64,000 bases of DNA from Gloeophyllum trabeum ATCC 11539 (lineage: Eukaryota; Basidiomycota; Agaricomycetes; Gloeophyllales; Gloeophyllaceae), in NCBI RefSeq assembly GCF_000344685.1, contig NW_006920410.1:1696608-1760607 (forward strand), given 5' to 3'. The translations under genes were made by a program, and so were the position numbers. The notes below the pieces were generated by a model. That model was not told the origin of the DNA, did no database searches, and was given only the letters and a program-made list of their open reading frames with translations. Of the stretch, positions 43,112 to 54,615 are shown one piece after another (within the stretch, counting starts at the first letter, position 1; each line of letters starts with the position of its first letter).

Positions 43112-45326
43112 ATGGTCTCCCCGCTCTGGAAGGCTTGCTCGGAGGGTGACCTCGAAAACGTCCTCGAATTCCTTAAATCCGCCTCTAGCATCGATATCGA
43201 GATCAAAGGTACGTGTGGGCGTCCATAATATGCTCGAGAAATAAATTGTGAGTCTCAATATATTCTCTGCTCATTGCGAACAGATCATACCGGAGCAACG
43301 CCTCTCATTGAAGCCGTCAAAAATGGTCACACGGAGATTGTTAGGATTCTCCTTGATCGAGGTGGGTTTGAATGGTCGTTCCATGCGCGAGTATATCTTT
43401 AACGCATCTCCGTAGGCGCCGATCCGTCAAACGCGTCGAGCCACGGTTTACCTGAGCAGTTTACCACCGACGAGACCATCTTGGAACTGATCAAGAATGC
43501 GCAAAATAAACTCACTCAAAATGCTCCCGTGCCTCCCGAGTATCCTCAGGACCCTAATGCTGAGACCGCTAAGCAGTACTACCCTCCTCCTCCAGGACCC
43601 TACTATTATCCCGGCATGCACCCCGTCCCGCCACTGCCCGAGGGCGCTTTGGCATACTATCCGCCAATGCCTCCCCAGTCTGCGCCAGGTGAATCTCCCA
43701 CTGGCAACGGAAACAATCTTCCGCCCCCGGAGATCGCACGGATGATTCCTTGCAGATATTACCCCGCCTGCCGTTACGGTGCTTCTTGTATGTTTGCTCA
43801 TCCGCAAGGCCCGTACTACCAAGGTCCGCCAGCGCAGTATCCCGCTCCTTACGATCCCACGATGCACTATCCTTCCAATTATTATGTAGTTCCCCCTTCG
43901 TTCCCCCCTCCCAACGGTGCTCCCATGAGCCCTACGTCGCCGCAAGCAGGGCCACAACCAAATCCACCTCATCCTTCTATGGGCCACGGTAGGTCGAGCT
44001 CTGAGCTTATATCTCCGGTGCAAGGCCACTTCAGTCCCCCGAGTATGCCACCACCGATGCCCTATGGTGCCGTCTCTCCTCTATCTCCTGCTTATCCCCA
44101 CCCCGGAGCCGTGCCCATCCCTGTGTCTATTCCGCCGCTACCTCCTCTCAATCATTCTGTACCACCACCGCATGGAGCTCAGTCTCCTCCTGCTATGTAT
44201 CAAAATGCTCCGCCCAACGGCTCCTTTGCTGTCCGTCCTGATGCTGTAGCTTTCCCTCCGCACCAAATCCCCCCGCCGCACCCAGTGGGTGAGCAGAACG
44301 GCGGGCCGAAATCTCCTACAATGCCTCCCCAGGCGGACGGATATCCGCAACCTCCCGTACACCGTGAAGGCATGTCCCATCACCGTCGGGGAAGCTTGCG
44401 CAAGCCGTCCTTCGGCGGAAGCCGGAAACCACCGTGTTTGTTCTTCCCATCCGGTAGGTGCAGAAATGGGTAAGTTGGTTCCACTGTATCATAGCCGTCA
44501 GTCTCCATAATGCATTTTTCGTATCGCAGGGACGAATGTCGTTTCCCGCACGTCCTTCCTGATAGTACTGGGTTCCAACAAAACTACCCTCACTTCCCAG
44601 GACCTCTGCCGAGAGGCCCTCCCAGGCCTCGTCACCTTTCTAATGCCGCCAATGGCGTCGGAAGTATCGAGGCGAAGATGGCGGATATGACCGTTCGCGA
44701 CGTGAGTGACAGTTCTAGCCCTTGTATCGACTCTGCCTCTGATCACAACACATAGGATGCAATCAATCACCATGCACGTTCACAGTCAACAGTTGAGCCC
44801 CTCAATCGTGGGCGACCGCTGAACGGGGCCAGGGGAGGAGCCCCGCCAGGACCCATACCTCGAGTCGAACGGCGAGTTGGCTTAAAACAACGGCTGCCTA
44901 GCGCGGATGAATTCCCTGCTCTTGCAGGAGCCACGACGCCCCCGAAGCAGAGCCCCGGACTGAATGGCCACAACGGCCTTAATGGTCCTACCGCTGCGCA
45001 AGTGTTGCAAGCTCCTCCTCCCGCTCGGAAGGACACTCCCCGGGAGTCGCTATCCAGCAACTCGTCGGAGAGAGGGGGATCCGTGAAGTCTGACAAGGTA
45101 CAGTGCTAGGGTGCCGTCCTTGTGGTATAGCCTGACTGATTGTTCATAGGACTCTAAGCCTGCCGAAGTCAATGGGAACGCAACTGACGTTGTCAATGGC
45201 ATCGTTAACGGCATTTCTCATGACTCGCCAGCCAAAAAGCTTCCTGTTTCCTTTGCTGCTGCGGCTACCGCCAGTCCAGTGTCAGCTGCCCACGATGCCT
45301 CCAAGGAGGTCAGCGTCTCTGCGTGA
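43112..45326 (+). CDS. Ankyrin-repeat and CCCH zinc-finger RNA-binding-type protein
   Basis: Six exons, 43112-43208, 43284-43361, 43416-44469, 44530-44701, 44756-45097, 45150-45326, give 639 aa. The N-terminus carries ankyrin repeats (SPLWKACSEGDLENVLEFLK; TGATPLIEAVKNGHTEIVRILLDRGADP). Two CCCH fingers follow: C-x5-C-x5-C-x3-H in CRYYPACRYGASCMFAHP and C-x7-C-x5-C-x3-H in CLFFPSGRCRNGDECRFPH, the latter split by an intron. Between and after them lie Pro/Tyr-rich low-complexity segments, and a PSADEFPALAG block near the C-terminus, a motif common in mRNA-bound proteins. Likely a cytoplasmic mRNA regulator. The last exon may splice further downstream instead of ending at 45326. Confidence 0.75.
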
Positions 45327-45725
45327 TAGCCTGGGCTGTCTGTCGCTTGGTATTGATCTCGCTCTTACCTTTATTCTTGCTGCGACTCCGCGCTCCGCAC
45401 ATCCTCGCGTATATCTACTCCTATCGCATATCTTGCTTCCCTGGTTTCCTCCGCACTTCACCTGGACTCTGCTTTGCCGTCCATCCAACATCTGCATCTC
45501 ATCGCCATTCACGTACCGTGTGCAATTTCTCTTGGTTCATATGAGCGCCTCCTAGATCTTGGTTTACTTACTGTTTGTCTGCCTATTGCCACTCACTGCA
45601 AGCATTTATCCCTGCACAGTACATCTCGATATTATGTGTCATTATACCTCTCACATGTGCCGTATTATGCTGTTCTACCAAGAGTCATCCCCTTTCACAG
45701 GTCTTTTCCTCTGTGACCCTCGCTA
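45327..45725. other. Convergent intergenic region
   Basis: About 400 pyrimidine-rich bases between two stop codons, probably 3' UTRs of both genes. A downstream alternative exon of the CCCH gene cannot be excluded. Confidence 0.4.
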
Positions 45726-48598
45726 TCATGAGCGCGTCCATGACTGTAGATTTCGCATTTCAACGCCCTTCCCGGAGACGATTTCACCGATGACGTGCGC
45801 AGCCGCTGAGCCTGAATCTCGCAAAGAGGCTACGACCCGATTGATGCTGCCCTTGTCAACGACGAGGACCATGCCGATCCCGTTATTGAAGGTGCGGCAC
45901 ATCTCTAGCGGTTCAATATTTCCTTGCTGCATGACAAACTGGAAAACCGGGGGCAGTGGCCACGCTGAAGCGTCAATATAGCATCCACAGTTATCTGGAA
46001 GGACCCGGGGAATATTTTCAATGAAGCCGCCTCCCGTGATATGTGACATGGCTTTGATGAGGCCCTGCTGCGCAGCTGGGAGGACTTGCTTGATGTAAAT
46101 CCTCGTCGGCTCCAGCAAGGCACGGCCTAGCGTAATGTCGTTCTGCCAGGGGCATGGTGACGAATAGGTCAGTCCTGCCAGGGATATCGTCTTTCGGACT
46201 AGAGAAAAGCCGTTCGAATGCAGTCCTGACGAAGCCAGGCCAAGAAGGACGTCGCCGGGTTTGATATCTGGCTGGGGTAGCAGGAGGCTTCGTTCCACTG
46301 CACCTACAGCGAAGCCAGCCAGGTCATAGTCACCTAAGAAGCTCAGCGTTGAGAAAAATAAAGAAAGGGAGGACTGCATACGACCGACCTTCCTGGTACA
46401 TGCCAGGCATTTCTGCCGTCTCGCCACCGATAAGAGCGCACCCGGCCTGCCGGCAGCCCTCCGCGATACCCTTCACGACGTCGGCAGCTGTAGGGACATC
46501 CAACTTGCTGCATCCGTAGTAATCCAGGAAGTATAACGGCTCCGCTCCTTGCACTAACAAGTCATTTACGGACATGGCGACAAGGTCGATGCCTGCCGCC
46601 TTCAATGTCAATATGAATTGGGTATCGATTGACTGTGAGACTCACCAACGAGGTCATGAATGCCGGTCTCGATCGCAATTTTTAGCTTCGTGCCCACACC
46701 GTCGGTGCCGCTAACAAGGATGGGATCTTTGTAGCCGGCTGCTTTGAGATCGAAGACGCCTCCGAAGCCCCCGATCTCTGCGTCGGCGCCTGGCCGACGC
46801 GTGGAGCGGACGAATGGCTTTATCTTGTCAACGAGGGCATTGCCCGCGTCAACTGACACGCCCGCCTGAGCGTATGTCAAGCCTTTTGGCGTGCTATCGC
46901 TTTGGGAGCTCAAGGCACTATCCACCTACCATGAGACTCCATTGATGCATGCCGGCTCGGGGAAACAGGCTCACCGATGTGCGATGTCCCTCCTGAAAGT
47001 CTTACCTTCGAAATTGACGCTCTCCACGCCGACATACACCGCGTGCAGCGCCTCGCGCAAGGTAGGCGCGTACGCCGATACGGCAATCACCCGGCCGCCG
47101 GAGGTTACTATGCCCTCGCCGTCCTTCGCCTGGGTAGTCCCGGCATGGAAAACAACCGTATCTGACGGGATCGGAACGGATTACGCCGAGTCCTGCGCGT
47201 GAGTGGGGGAAGATGAGACTGACTCGAAGGCACGTCGCCGACGACGATGCGTTTTCCTTTTGCGTAATCTCCTGGGTAGCCTTGCGAGGCGAGGACAACG
47301 GATACGGCGAACCCTGGGCATACGCCGATCGTGACCGAGTCCAGGCGGTGCTCTGCGCACGCCTGGTCGCGTTTGGGTCAGCCGGTGCTCGGGATGTCCC
47401 GGAAGCAAACGTACCAGAAGGACGGCTGCAAGGTCGGTGTCTTGACTAAGGAGGAGCATTAGTGCTTCGGTCTCGGGGTCACCGAACCTGACATTGTATT
47501 CAAGGACTCTGGGCCCTGCCTCAGTCAACATGAAGCCGGTGAACAGCATGCCGACAAATGGGAAACCTAAAGTAGAACAGATTAGAACGTGCAAGATGCA
47601 CCTAAAGCGCCGGCATGCCTTCTTTCCGCATCCCATCAATGGTGGGTTTTAAAGTCTCCTTCATGATACGTTCCATGACGGAGGATGTGGCGACGGGCGC
47701 GGGAGCATATGCTCCCATACCACCGGTATTTGGTCCCGTGTCGCCTTCACCGATGCGCTTGTGGTCTTGTGCCGCTGGCAAAGGGACGATGGTGTAGCCA
47801 TCTGAGAACGCCAGGACTGATATCTCTGGTCCGGTCAGCAGTTCTTCAACGACGACCTCGTCTCCTGCAAAAAAATTTTATTGGGGCTTCGAGCGAGCCA
47901 CCCAGCAGACACCGACGAACCTGCTTTCCCGAACACACTGCTGACCATGATATCCTTCAGACCGGCGACCGCATCGTCCACCGTTTCTGGTATCAGAACG
48001 CCCTTACCAGCAGCCAGTCCGCTAGCTTTGAGTACTACGCGGTGGCCGCATGTCTTGACATATTCAATGGCGTTCTCGACTTGTGACGCAGGGAACACTT
48101 TGTACGCAGCGGTGGGGATAGAGTGTCTAGCCATGAAATCTTTGGCAAAGGCCTTGGATCCCTCCATGCGTGCTGCTAGCGCGCTGGGGCCGAATACGGG
48201 GATGCCGACTGCATTCAATTATATATCATTTGTTGAGTACACTTGGTCCTACACGTATGGGAGTCACCTTTACGGAAATACGACTCGACGCCATCGACAA
48301 GGGGTTGTTCTGGTCCTGGGACCACCAAGCTCACCTGAGAGCGCAGGTCACTTCACACTGCGAAGATCGGGTCCTGCAGGAAGACTCGGACCTGGTTTTC
48401 AACTGCAAACTTGACCAGCGCCGCAAAATCCGAGGACGAAATGTCCACGTTGGCGGTCTTGGGACATTGCGATGTTCCGCCGTTTCCTGGACAGACGAAG
48501 ATGTCTTGTACGAGTTGCGACTGCGAGAGTTTCCAGGCCAGCGCATGTTCCCTCCCGCCGCTGCCCAGTATAAGAATACGCAAAGCTGAGGCAGACAT
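45726..48598 (-). CDS. ADE5,7: Bifunctional purine enzyme: glycinamide ribotide synthetase / AIR synthetase
   Basis: Catalyses steps 2 and 5 of purine synthesis. Ten exons on the minus strand: 48598-48392, 48334-48268, 48208-47921, 47864-47619, 47566-47415, 47362-47224, 47161-46975, 46917-46646, 46592-46389, 46333-45726; phases fit and give 789 aa, the family length. GARS half: [60 protein letters not shown] block, [26 protein letters not shown] half: [79 protein letters not shown]. The intron at 47567-47618 appears to start with GC; only that donor restores the EGFPFVG block and avoids an in-frame stop. Very confident. Confidence 0.95.
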
Positions 48599-49022
48599 CG
48601 TAGCACAAAGGCAACCCTTCGAGACCGTCCGACGCGATAAAGAGATAAAATCGAGATAGAAATTTAAGAAATGAAATCTCGATCACTGTGGGACCCCGGG
48701 TACCGCCACTTCGGGCTTCTGGCGCGCATCAGCGTGATTGAACGCGGTGCAGCCAACTCTGTCCTGCGACGTTGCCCAGAGAACTGGAAATGGCTTTGTT
48801 CTTACGTTAGACGGTCATCAGGAATCCCCCCAGCTGACTGCTCATGCGTTCAGATATTACAGACTGGGCCGTCGTGCCCGCATGAACCCTATTCATTCTT
48901 ACTGCTCTGACGTCGGTCTGGTTGAGATGCCCGTATAACAAGGAGGCGCTGCAGGACGGGTCGCCTCAAGGCCTGTTGTAGTTCCCCTACATCCCGGCCC
49001 ACCAGTTGTCGTCAAATCAGCC
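48599..49022. promoter_or_regulatory. Divergent region ADE5,7 / thaumatin-like gene
   Basis: About 420 bases between two start codons. TGACTG/GAGTCA-like Gcn4/Bas1 sites (for example GCTGACTGCTC at about 48832) may serve purine control; this is inference. No TATA box identified with confidence. Confidence 0.4.
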
Positions 49023-49739
49023 ATGTTCACTCAGGTTTCCGTCCTTGCGGTCGCCGCCGTCGCAGGCGCAGGCGTCATCCGCCAGATCCCAGCGTAAGTC
49101 AACAACGAGCGCCCCATACAGTACAGTTGTTTCTAATCCCCTTCTTTGCGCACAGAACGACCGTGACCCTCACCAACGACTGCGGTTACCAAGTGGACCC
49201 GGCCTTCTTCCCCCAGGTCTTAGAGGGAAGCACCTCCACCGGCGGATTCCCTCTCGCTGCGGGAGCCAGTCAGACTGTCACGCTCCCCAGCGACTGGAGT
49301 GGACGTCTCTGGGGACGCACCGGCTGCAACGCTGCAGGCGTGTGCGCTACCGGTAGCTGCCCCTCCGGTGGAGAGAACTGCACCTCGCCCGCTCCCACTG
49401 GACCGACACTGGCCCAATTCACGATTAACGGGTGGATATTTCTGAATGTTTGTCTCTGGATATACCCATGTCTGACCACTGGCTCTGGACAGGTATGCCG
49501 GCTACGACTATTTCAACCCGACTTCAGATGATAATTTCAACATTCCGCTGACTATCGAGCCCGGGACTGGATGTGAGTCTCTCCGGGCTGTTAGTAATCT
49601 GTGAGAGTTTCGTGCTGATATTGGCATTCTAGGCTCCATCGCTCCGGTAGGGTGTACTGATGCAAACGGCGATGGCAATGGCTGCGGGGCTACAAGCGCC
49701 TGCCCCACCGGCACTGACTATACCATCGTATTTTGTTGA
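49023..49739 (+). CDS. Small secreted thaumatin-like protein
   Basis: Exons 49023-49093, 49156-49431, 49493-49572 and 49633-49739 give 177 aa. Signal peptide MFTQVSVLAVAAVAGAGV. Thaumatin-family features: TVTLTNDCGYQVDPAFFPQ, FPLAAGASQTVTLPSDWSGRLWGRTGC, TLAQFTINGYAGYDYFNPTSDD with FNIPLTIEPG, and Cys-rich TGCSIAPVGC and CGATSACPTG...FC. It is the short type found in fungi, with about 12 cysteines. Such proteins bind or cleave beta-glucans in walls (GH152) or act in mushroom senescence and defence; which applies here is unknown. Preceded by the ADE5,7 promoter. Confidence 0.85.
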
Positions 49740-51189
49740 GCGTTAGCTATGGTATGACTTTACGACTCTGACAACAGGACATTGTCGCGAAAATGAAATC
49801 CAGCTGTATTATTTCGAGAGCTGTATATACCTCCCCACGTGAAGAATAGTGGTGCAAATGTGATAAAATAAATAGCATGAACAGTATTATTGTAACATAA
49901 TATTAAGCTCTTCATTAGAGGCCCGCCACTAAGTACTCTACCGTCGTATACGCGGCACTGAACAAAAGGCCTAGGAATCGACCATCAGCCTATAGTCAAA
50001 GAACTCATAGCAGAACAGGTTCGTACCTAGCTGCGCTAAGTAGAATAAGGCTCCACCGCTGGTATTGCGCTGGAATAAAAAGTGTAAGTCTTTCGTAAGA
50101 ACCTAAAGACTCAGGGCGTGGCGTACCCTCTCTGGGTCACCGGTCGCATATCCAATTGTGTACAGGACCCGGGCAAAGGACCACGCTCCGCAGAGGGACG
50201 CCGCAAGAATAGGCCGCTTCAGGCCCACGAGGATGGTACTGATCAGAACTATAGGCAGTTGTTCCAGGGTATTCTGGTGGGCGCCTGCATTCAGATTAGG
50301 GCGCAAATTAAGCTGTAGGTGGTAGCTAGGAGCTCACGCTGAGCGCAGTTGAAGCGATGCGCTTCCTTAGACGCTTGTGCCTCCGCTTTTTCAGCATAGA
50401 CTGCAGCACGCGGCGGTCAGCTCACAACTCATCCCAGCTCGTAACATTACATACGCTGGGGATACGGGATGCGTGCAGCTTTCCTAGCAAAGCCGGCTTT
50501 GTACGATTGCCATGTCAAGAGACATACGTTCGAGAATATAGCGGCTGCAACGTAGGAGATGCTACAAGCGGCGGGTCAGCATCAGGCGAAGAGTCCAGAA
50601 AATTGTGCAGGAGAACAAGTAGAACTACTGACCCTTGGGGGACGACGATCGTGCTATAACCAGACATTGTGAATATCGATCAATACTGAAAGGAAGCTTG
50701 TGTACTAGTAACTGGGGCGGTGGATATGACCGGAGCGTACGATATGCAAACAGTTATATACTTTACGGAGAGGCAGAGCCATTGCCTAACAAGCTATGGC
50801 CGCGCAGGCATGTCCGGGACGCGTCATGCGCTTTTGACGTGGATACGCGTACTCATATACCGGTAAGTCGGGATTACGGTGACGTGTAAATAGAGACTGC
50901 ATCTGCGGACGGGAGTCAAAGTTGACGTTGCCGTTCAAGACGGAACAGCGCAGCACCGGTGAATGACTCTGTGCGCTTTGGACGCACGCGTACGCCGCTA
51001 GCCCGGCACCTTCTCAGGTTTTAACTTCTTAGCGTCGTTTTCCTTATAGCAGCCGTGGGAACTTCAGGAGCTTCCGATCGCGATCGCAAGTGCGCAATGT
51101 GGCTGTGCGAGCACACGTGCCTGAGATCTTTGCTTCGCGATTCCCTTCCTGTCCAAAAATTTCGAAGCCATTACAGAGTCCCAATCAGC
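49740..51189. other. Gene-poor region of about 1.45 kb
   Basis: No gene, RNA or mobile element recognised. The first part is A+T-rich (ATAAAATAAATAGCATG near 49862) and likely includes the thaumatin-like 3' UTR; the last part carries the RRB1 promoter. Several short frames are present without coding character. Confidence 0.45.
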
Positions 51190-52891
51190 ATGTCCAAGCG
51201 TACGGTTACCGAGGTCACGGCAGCCTCTACGAGCAGCAGCGAGCCGTACTCAAAAGTCGCCGTGAATGGGGATAAGCGGAAACATGAAGGGGCCGACGAG
51301 ATGGGCGAGTTCGAGGATGCCTGGGAGGACGAGATCGAGAGCGATGAGGATGCGGTGGATGGCGGTGAAGATGGTATATCCTGTTTTCCATCTATCCACG
51401 GAATCTGCTCAGAGTATAGACCTGATTTTCTAAAGGTATGGACGTCGACCAGGTCATGCCCGCCATAGAGGACACCGAGGACCAGCCTGCCCCTGCGAAA
51501 GACGTTTACATTCCGGGAACGCATGTCTTGGGAGAAGACGAAGTTCTGGAACCGGATGACTCTGTCTACGAGATGCGGCATAGCTTGAAAGTTTACTGGC
51601 CATGTCTTTCCTTCGATGTGCTACGGGATAATTTGGGCGACGAACGGCAGCGGTACCCTGCTACTGCTTACATTGTGTCGGGCACTCAGGCGGATACGGC
51701 AAAAAATAACGAAGTGGTGGTGTACAAGTTGAGCTCATTGCATCGGACACAGAAGGATGAAGGTATGTAGTGATTTGTGGGAAGAAATCCCAGATCTCAT
51801 CCTCCACCACAGAAGACTCGGACGATGAGAATGACGACGATGAGGATCTAGATGAAGACCCTGTACTAGAGTTCCGCACTATCCCACATCATGGCGGCGT
51901 GAACCGAGTGCGAGCGCAGCCGTTACCTCCGTCAACACCCCTCCCTCCAGTCTCTCAGCCATACTACACTGCAACATGGGCCGAGACGGGCAAGGTTCAC
52001 GTATGGGACATTCGCCCGCTCATCGAATCATTGGATACGCCTGGTTATACCATTGACAAGTCACGCTCGCACACGCCGGCGTATACTGTCAATTCGCACG
52101 GCCGCGCGGAGGGCTTTGCCATGGACTGGGCGTCGAGTGGGAGCGGGAGCTCCGGCCTGCGACTTTTGACTGGCGACGTCCAGTCCAAGATATACCTCAC
52201 GACAGTGACTCCGTCCGGGTTCAACACGTTCGCACAGCCATTTACCTCTCATACGTCCAGCGTGGAAGATCTTCAATGGAGTCCGTCAGAGCCTACCGTC
52301 TTCGCGTCCTGTTCCGCAGACCAGAGCGTGCAGATCTGGGATGTAAGGAGTAAAGGAAGGAAGAGTATTGCTGGGATCGAGGCTGCGCACGAAAGTGACG
52401 TTAATGTGATCAGTTGGAACCGGAGCACAAGCTACCTACTACTCAGCGGTGGAGATGAGGGCGGCATAAAAGTGTGGGATCTGAGAAATGTGCAAAAGAA
52501 AGGGTAGGTCTCAAGGATATTTTGAGCCGCTTCGCCATGCTCACGAGTTTGGTCTCGTAGGTCATCCACTCCGGCACCTAGTCCAGTTGCTTCCTTCTCA
52601 TGGCACAAAGCCCCCATAACGTCAATCGAATGGCACCCCACCGAGGACTCCATTTTCGCCGCCTCGGGAGCTGACGACCAGGTCACGTTGTGGGACCTCG
52701 CCGTCGAGCAAGATGACGAGCAAGATATGGACACAACCGAAAACCAAAGCAGGGAAGTACCCCCGCAACTCCTATTCGTGCATCAAGGACAGAGGGACGT
52801 GAAGGAGGTCCACTGGCATCCGCAGATACCAGGCGCCGTTATTAGTACAGCATTGGATGGATTCAATATCTTCAAGACAATCTCTGTATGA
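51190..52891 (+). CDS. RRB1: Glutamate-rich WD-repeat protein Rrb1 (GRWD1), chaperone of ribosomal protein L3
   Basis: Binds free ribosomal protein L3 and delivers it to 60S precursors. Exons 51190-51373, 51436-51762, 51813-52503, 52561-52891 (510 aa). Start MSKRTVTEV; acidic stretch [14 protein letters not shown]; then [40 protein letters not shown], the CAF1C/H4-binding-type N-terminal motif; acidic run [19 protein letters not shown]; and WD repeats: [105 protein letters not shown]. Ends [13 protein letters not shown]. The exon 3 acceptor at 51813 was chosen for phase. Very confident. Confidence 0.93.
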
Positions 52892-53025
52892 TGACGGGTG
52901 GCTATTATATACGACTGAGCAGCGGTCCGAATCTAACAGAGGGAATTCCAAAATGATAATGAACTCCAAGGATAAGAGGAGGAAACAGCCCTACTCGTTA
53001 AGATCTAGGGTGAGCCGTCGGTCCT

Positions 53026-54342
53026 CTAGTATAACCCGCTGGAGTTATTTCCCTTCGGCGACCGTAGCTGCACAGAGCGTAAGTCTCGGAGACGGGGGAA
53101 ATCAGTGGATGTATAAGACTGTTTTACCTTAGCGATATTCTTGTGGATAATGTCGGTCAATACTGCGTATATGTTCCGGACATCTAATAAGTCCTGGCGA
53201 GCGCAGTATAGTTGTTTATCATCGTGCTCCTTCAGCGCCAGCTACGGGGTAGGGAGAAAGGTGAGTGACATTCTCGCGGGTAATTAACACTCGCAGCATA
53301 CCGAGTAATCCTGCACATTGGGATATTTAATGAGCTTCGAGCAGATCTTCGCGCGGTCGAGGTAGTCTCGCCGAGCGTTGTCGCGCAGGTTGTAAGCGCT
53401 CTGTTGCGAGCGGTGAAGCTCTTGTAGGACCTCTGTGTACGCCAGGGATAAATGACTGACACACTGTGGACCTAGACGAAGATACCTTCTTGGATTTGCA
53501 CGCCTTCGGGGAGAGAGGATCAGCATGGGCGGCAGACATAGTGGGACGGCATACCGAAGTTGTCACCGCTGAGTTGACGTAAGTCACAACGTTCATGCAA
53601 GAGACAGTACATATGACGCACTCTTCGATCCTGAAAAACGTCGTATTGAGCAATGGCTTCGACACGGTATGATAGGACGACTCACTGGGGCATATTCAGA
53701 TTGACCCACAACTTCACTTTGTCCTAAGACAAAGGGGTCAAGTGGGAGGAAGAAACACTGCAGGGAGTCATACCACATATTCAGCCAATTCTTCGCACTC
53801 TTTCTTGAGTATAGCATGAAGTTTGCCGATATGCTGGTTCGTTAGCACGAGATTGGGATACCTGGCGTATTCAGTGTCGTTCGCGGAGACGCCGTTGGAG
53901 GCGGAGGTATCTTCGTTGACGCGTTTCCGTTTCTTAGCCTCGTGCTCTTGAGATGTGGAAGGAGTGGGATAGACGGTAGTATCAGTGAAGGTTGCTGCGT
54001 GAGACGGATGGAATGGGGATTCCAAGGACGCAGTCGAATCAATGAGTTTCTGAATTTCCCTGAACGTGTGGTTCGATATTCCTGAATATTCTATTAACAA
54101 CATATACAATGAAAACATACAGTATCTGGAACGCACTGTCAGCGAAATGAAATGAACTCGCGATGTGGGTGGCACGCACTTTATTAGGGAAGGTTTGGAA
54201 TATAATATCCTCGGCAGCTGCGGTCACCGCGTCTTGATATTCCTGCAGACCATGAACCATAGCAGTTAAATACCAGTTGTCTCTGTCTCACCTTGAGCCG
54301 CTTCTCTAGCTGTTTGTCAATTCCTCTCTGTTTTGCGGCCAT
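53026..54342 (-). CDS. PSME3: Proteasome activator PA28-gamma / REG (PSME3 type)
   Basis: Heptameric ring subunit that opens the 20S proteasome without ATP. Ten exons on the minus strand: 54342-54292, 54242-54180, 54049-53777, 53723-53686, 53630-53622, 53568-53555, 53503-53486, 53432-53302, 53241-53128, 53067-53026 (250 aa; human form 254). Start MAAKQRGIDKQLEKRLK; EDIIFQTFPNKKLIDSTASLES matches the PA28 start; a basic KKRKR insert; NLVLTNQHIGKLHAILKKEC; DKVKLWVNLNMPQIEDGDNFG, the activation loop; VLQELHRSQ; YLDRAKICSKLIKYPNVQDY; LALKEHDDKQLY; and the C-terminal SGLY, the end that docks into 20S pockets. The activation loop is assembled from exons of 9, 14 and 18 bases. Stop codon lies 134 bases from that of RRB1. 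Confidence 0.9.
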
Positions 54343-54615
54343 GGCGTCGTGTCGGAAATGAGGACCACTCGAGTTTGAGATCGGTGGCTTTGGCGAGAAG
54401 CGCCGATGCGCGTGCCAATGGTCGCGTGGCCAATTGCCTCCAATTGCCGCCGGGAATCGCTTTGTGGCGACAACTCAAGCTCTAGCTTGCCTTCGCCACA
54501 GCCAGCCGAGTACTGAGCGCTGAGCAGACACGGTCAACTCGCAGACACATCGTCACATTCGTATCTCATACGTGTACTTACTCGGAACTGGTGAACGTTC
54601 CAGCTTGCTTTTGCC
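54343..54615. promoter_or_regulatory. Divergent promoter PA28-gamma / TAF1
   Basis: 273 bases between two start codons, containing a palindrome-like pair of GCCAATTGCCTCCAATTGCC (CCAAT boxes at about 54429 and 54441). No TATA box. Assigned by layout. Confidence 0.5.
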
